DNA from: Lachnospiraceae bacterium
GTDB lineage: Bacteria > Bacillota > Clostridia > Lachnospirales > Lachnospiraceae
Length of the DNA: 16,766 bases
Assembly (NCBI GenBank): GCA_021204285.1
Contig: JAJPZP010000016.1
Span: 1 to 16,766, forward strand
Direction: 5' to 3'
The position numbers and the translations under genes are program-made. The notes under the pieces are model-generated. The model was not told the origin of the DNA and searched no databases. It saw only the letters and a list, made by a program, of their open reading frames with translations. This document shows, piece after piece, positions 16,061 through 16,766 of this stretch (position 1 is its first letter; each line of letters starts with the position of its first letter).

Positions 16061-16121
16061 AAACAGATTCTCCTCTTTTCTTCCTTCCATTCTATGTCTA
16101 TGATGTTGGTTGATAAAGTAT

Positions 16122-16766
16122 TTAATTCACATATCCGGTCGGATCCACATAAGTCCCATTTACGATCACACCAAAATGCAGGTGCGGTCCGGTGGAATAG
16201 CCGGTCGAACCCACTGCGGCGATCGTCTGTCCCTGGGTGACATAATCCCCTTCCGATACATACAGCGCCGATGCATGCATATAGACAGTAGAAATACCGC
16301 CGCCGTGAGAAATTACCACATAGTTTCCGGCAGAGCTGCTATAGGTGGCTGTCGTCACCCTGCCGGATGCAGAGGCAACAATCGCCGCACTGCTGGAAGC
16401 GCCGATATCAATCCCCTTGTGATAGGTAGAAGCGCCGGCAATCGGAGCCGTCCGATAACCAAAACTGCTCGTAATGCGATGACTTGACGGACAGGGCCAT
16501 ACAAAACCGCTGCTGCCTCCGTCGCCATCGTCTGAAGACGCCTTCGCCGCCGCTGCCGCCGCAATTTGCTGTTCGACCTGGTCAAGCAGCTTCTCCTGCT
16601 CATCCAGCTGATCCTCATAGGTGCTCTGCTCTCCGGAAGCTGCATCAATCTGCGCCTGATAGGACGCGATCTCCTGCGACTTCGCCTCGATGGCCGTGTT
16701 CACCGCCTCCTGCTGCGACTCCGCCTCGGCAAGCAGCTCCTCAAGCTCCGTCTTTTCCTCCTCAAG
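16122..16766 (-). CDS. M23 (LytM) murein hydrolase or activator with N-terminal coiled coil, 5' end beyond window
   Basis: A secreted or surface peptidase that cuts, or activates cutting of, peptidoglycan cross-bridges. The frame is open to the right edge; 214 residues are visible. The N-terminal visible part is a Glu/Gln/Ala-rich coiled coil (LEEEKTELEELLAEAESQ onward). A linker rich in Ala, then Asp/Gly/Ser, follows. The M23 domain has FGYRTAP, then HKGIDIG (zinc ligands His and Asp) and HLHFG (His-x-His), so the catalytic set looks complete. This is the EnvC/PcsB-like arrangement often found after ftsE-ftsX and before an S41 protease in Firmicutes; ftsEX would lie to the right of the window, which I cannot see. 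It ends in TAA, 61 bases before the ctpA start. The signal peptide and true start are outside. Confidence 0.92.
   Translation of the reverse strand, partial: LEEEKTELEELLAEAESQQEAVNTAIEAKSQEIASYQAQIDAASGEQSTYEDQLDEQEKLLDQVEQQIAAAAAAKASSDDGDGGSSGFVWPCPSSHRITSSFGYRTAPIAGASTYHKGIDIGASSSAAIVASASGRVTTATYSSSAGNYVVISHGGGISTVYMHASALYVSEGDYVTQGQTIAAVGSTGYSTGPHLHFGVIVNGTYVDPTGYVN

Noticed and set aside
1..16766. tRNA, rRNA, CRISPR, transposon, prophage, riboswitch or toxin-antitoxin elements
   Set aside because: None was seen on reading both strands; nearly all sequence is accounted for by housekeeping genes and short gaps.

Overview
This window looks like chromosomal DNA of a Gram-positive clostridial organism, most likely Lachnospiraceae. 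The reasons are a Firmicutes-type CvfB, an HPr-like protein next to dnaE-pfkA, a bacterial acyl-ACP thioesterase, class A PBPs of clostridial type, an M23-CtpA pair, and a ManC variant that I associate with that family. The assignment rests on protein resemblance only. The DNA is gene dense and moderately GC rich. No rRNA, tRNA, CRISPR array, insertion sequence or phage gene was seen, and no gene-free stretch exceeds about 140 bases.

All genes but one read on the minus strand. In transcription order (right to left) they are: an M23 murein hydrolase with a coiled coil (partial, runs off the right edge), a CtpA-type S41 protease with a lipobox, and a large class A PBP. A second, shorter class A PBP on the plus strand meets that PBP tail to tail with 5 bases between the stop codons. 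It fires from a divergent promoter region shared with an acyl-ACP thioesterase followed by cvfB. Next come a 76-residue HPr-like protein with its own promoter and terminator, then a tightly packed run: dnaE, pfkA, a TrmH/SpoU RNA methyltransferase, gmd, fcl and manC (partial, runs off the left edge).

The functional themes are cell-wall synthesis and remodelling on the right; membrane lipid and RNA-binding functions in the middle; replication, glycolysis and RNA modification further left; and a GDP-L-fucose pathway (ManC makes GDP-mannose, Gmd dehydrates it, Fcl makes GDP-L-fucose) at the left end.

The most striking feature is that two otherwise intact genes, dnaE and gmd, are each interrupted by one in-frame TAG. 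Both TAGs follow a Tyr-Gly dipeptide and sit in nearly the same 17-base context (15 of 17 identical). Reading through either TAG restores a normal-length, uninterrupted family member. By eye I found only three CTAG tetramers in the whole window. All three contain an in-frame TAG of a minus-strand gene: these two and the apparent normal stop of the thioesterase. Competing explanations are UAG read-through or suppression, recent nonsense mutation, or a context-dependent sequencing error. Sequence alone cannot decide among them.
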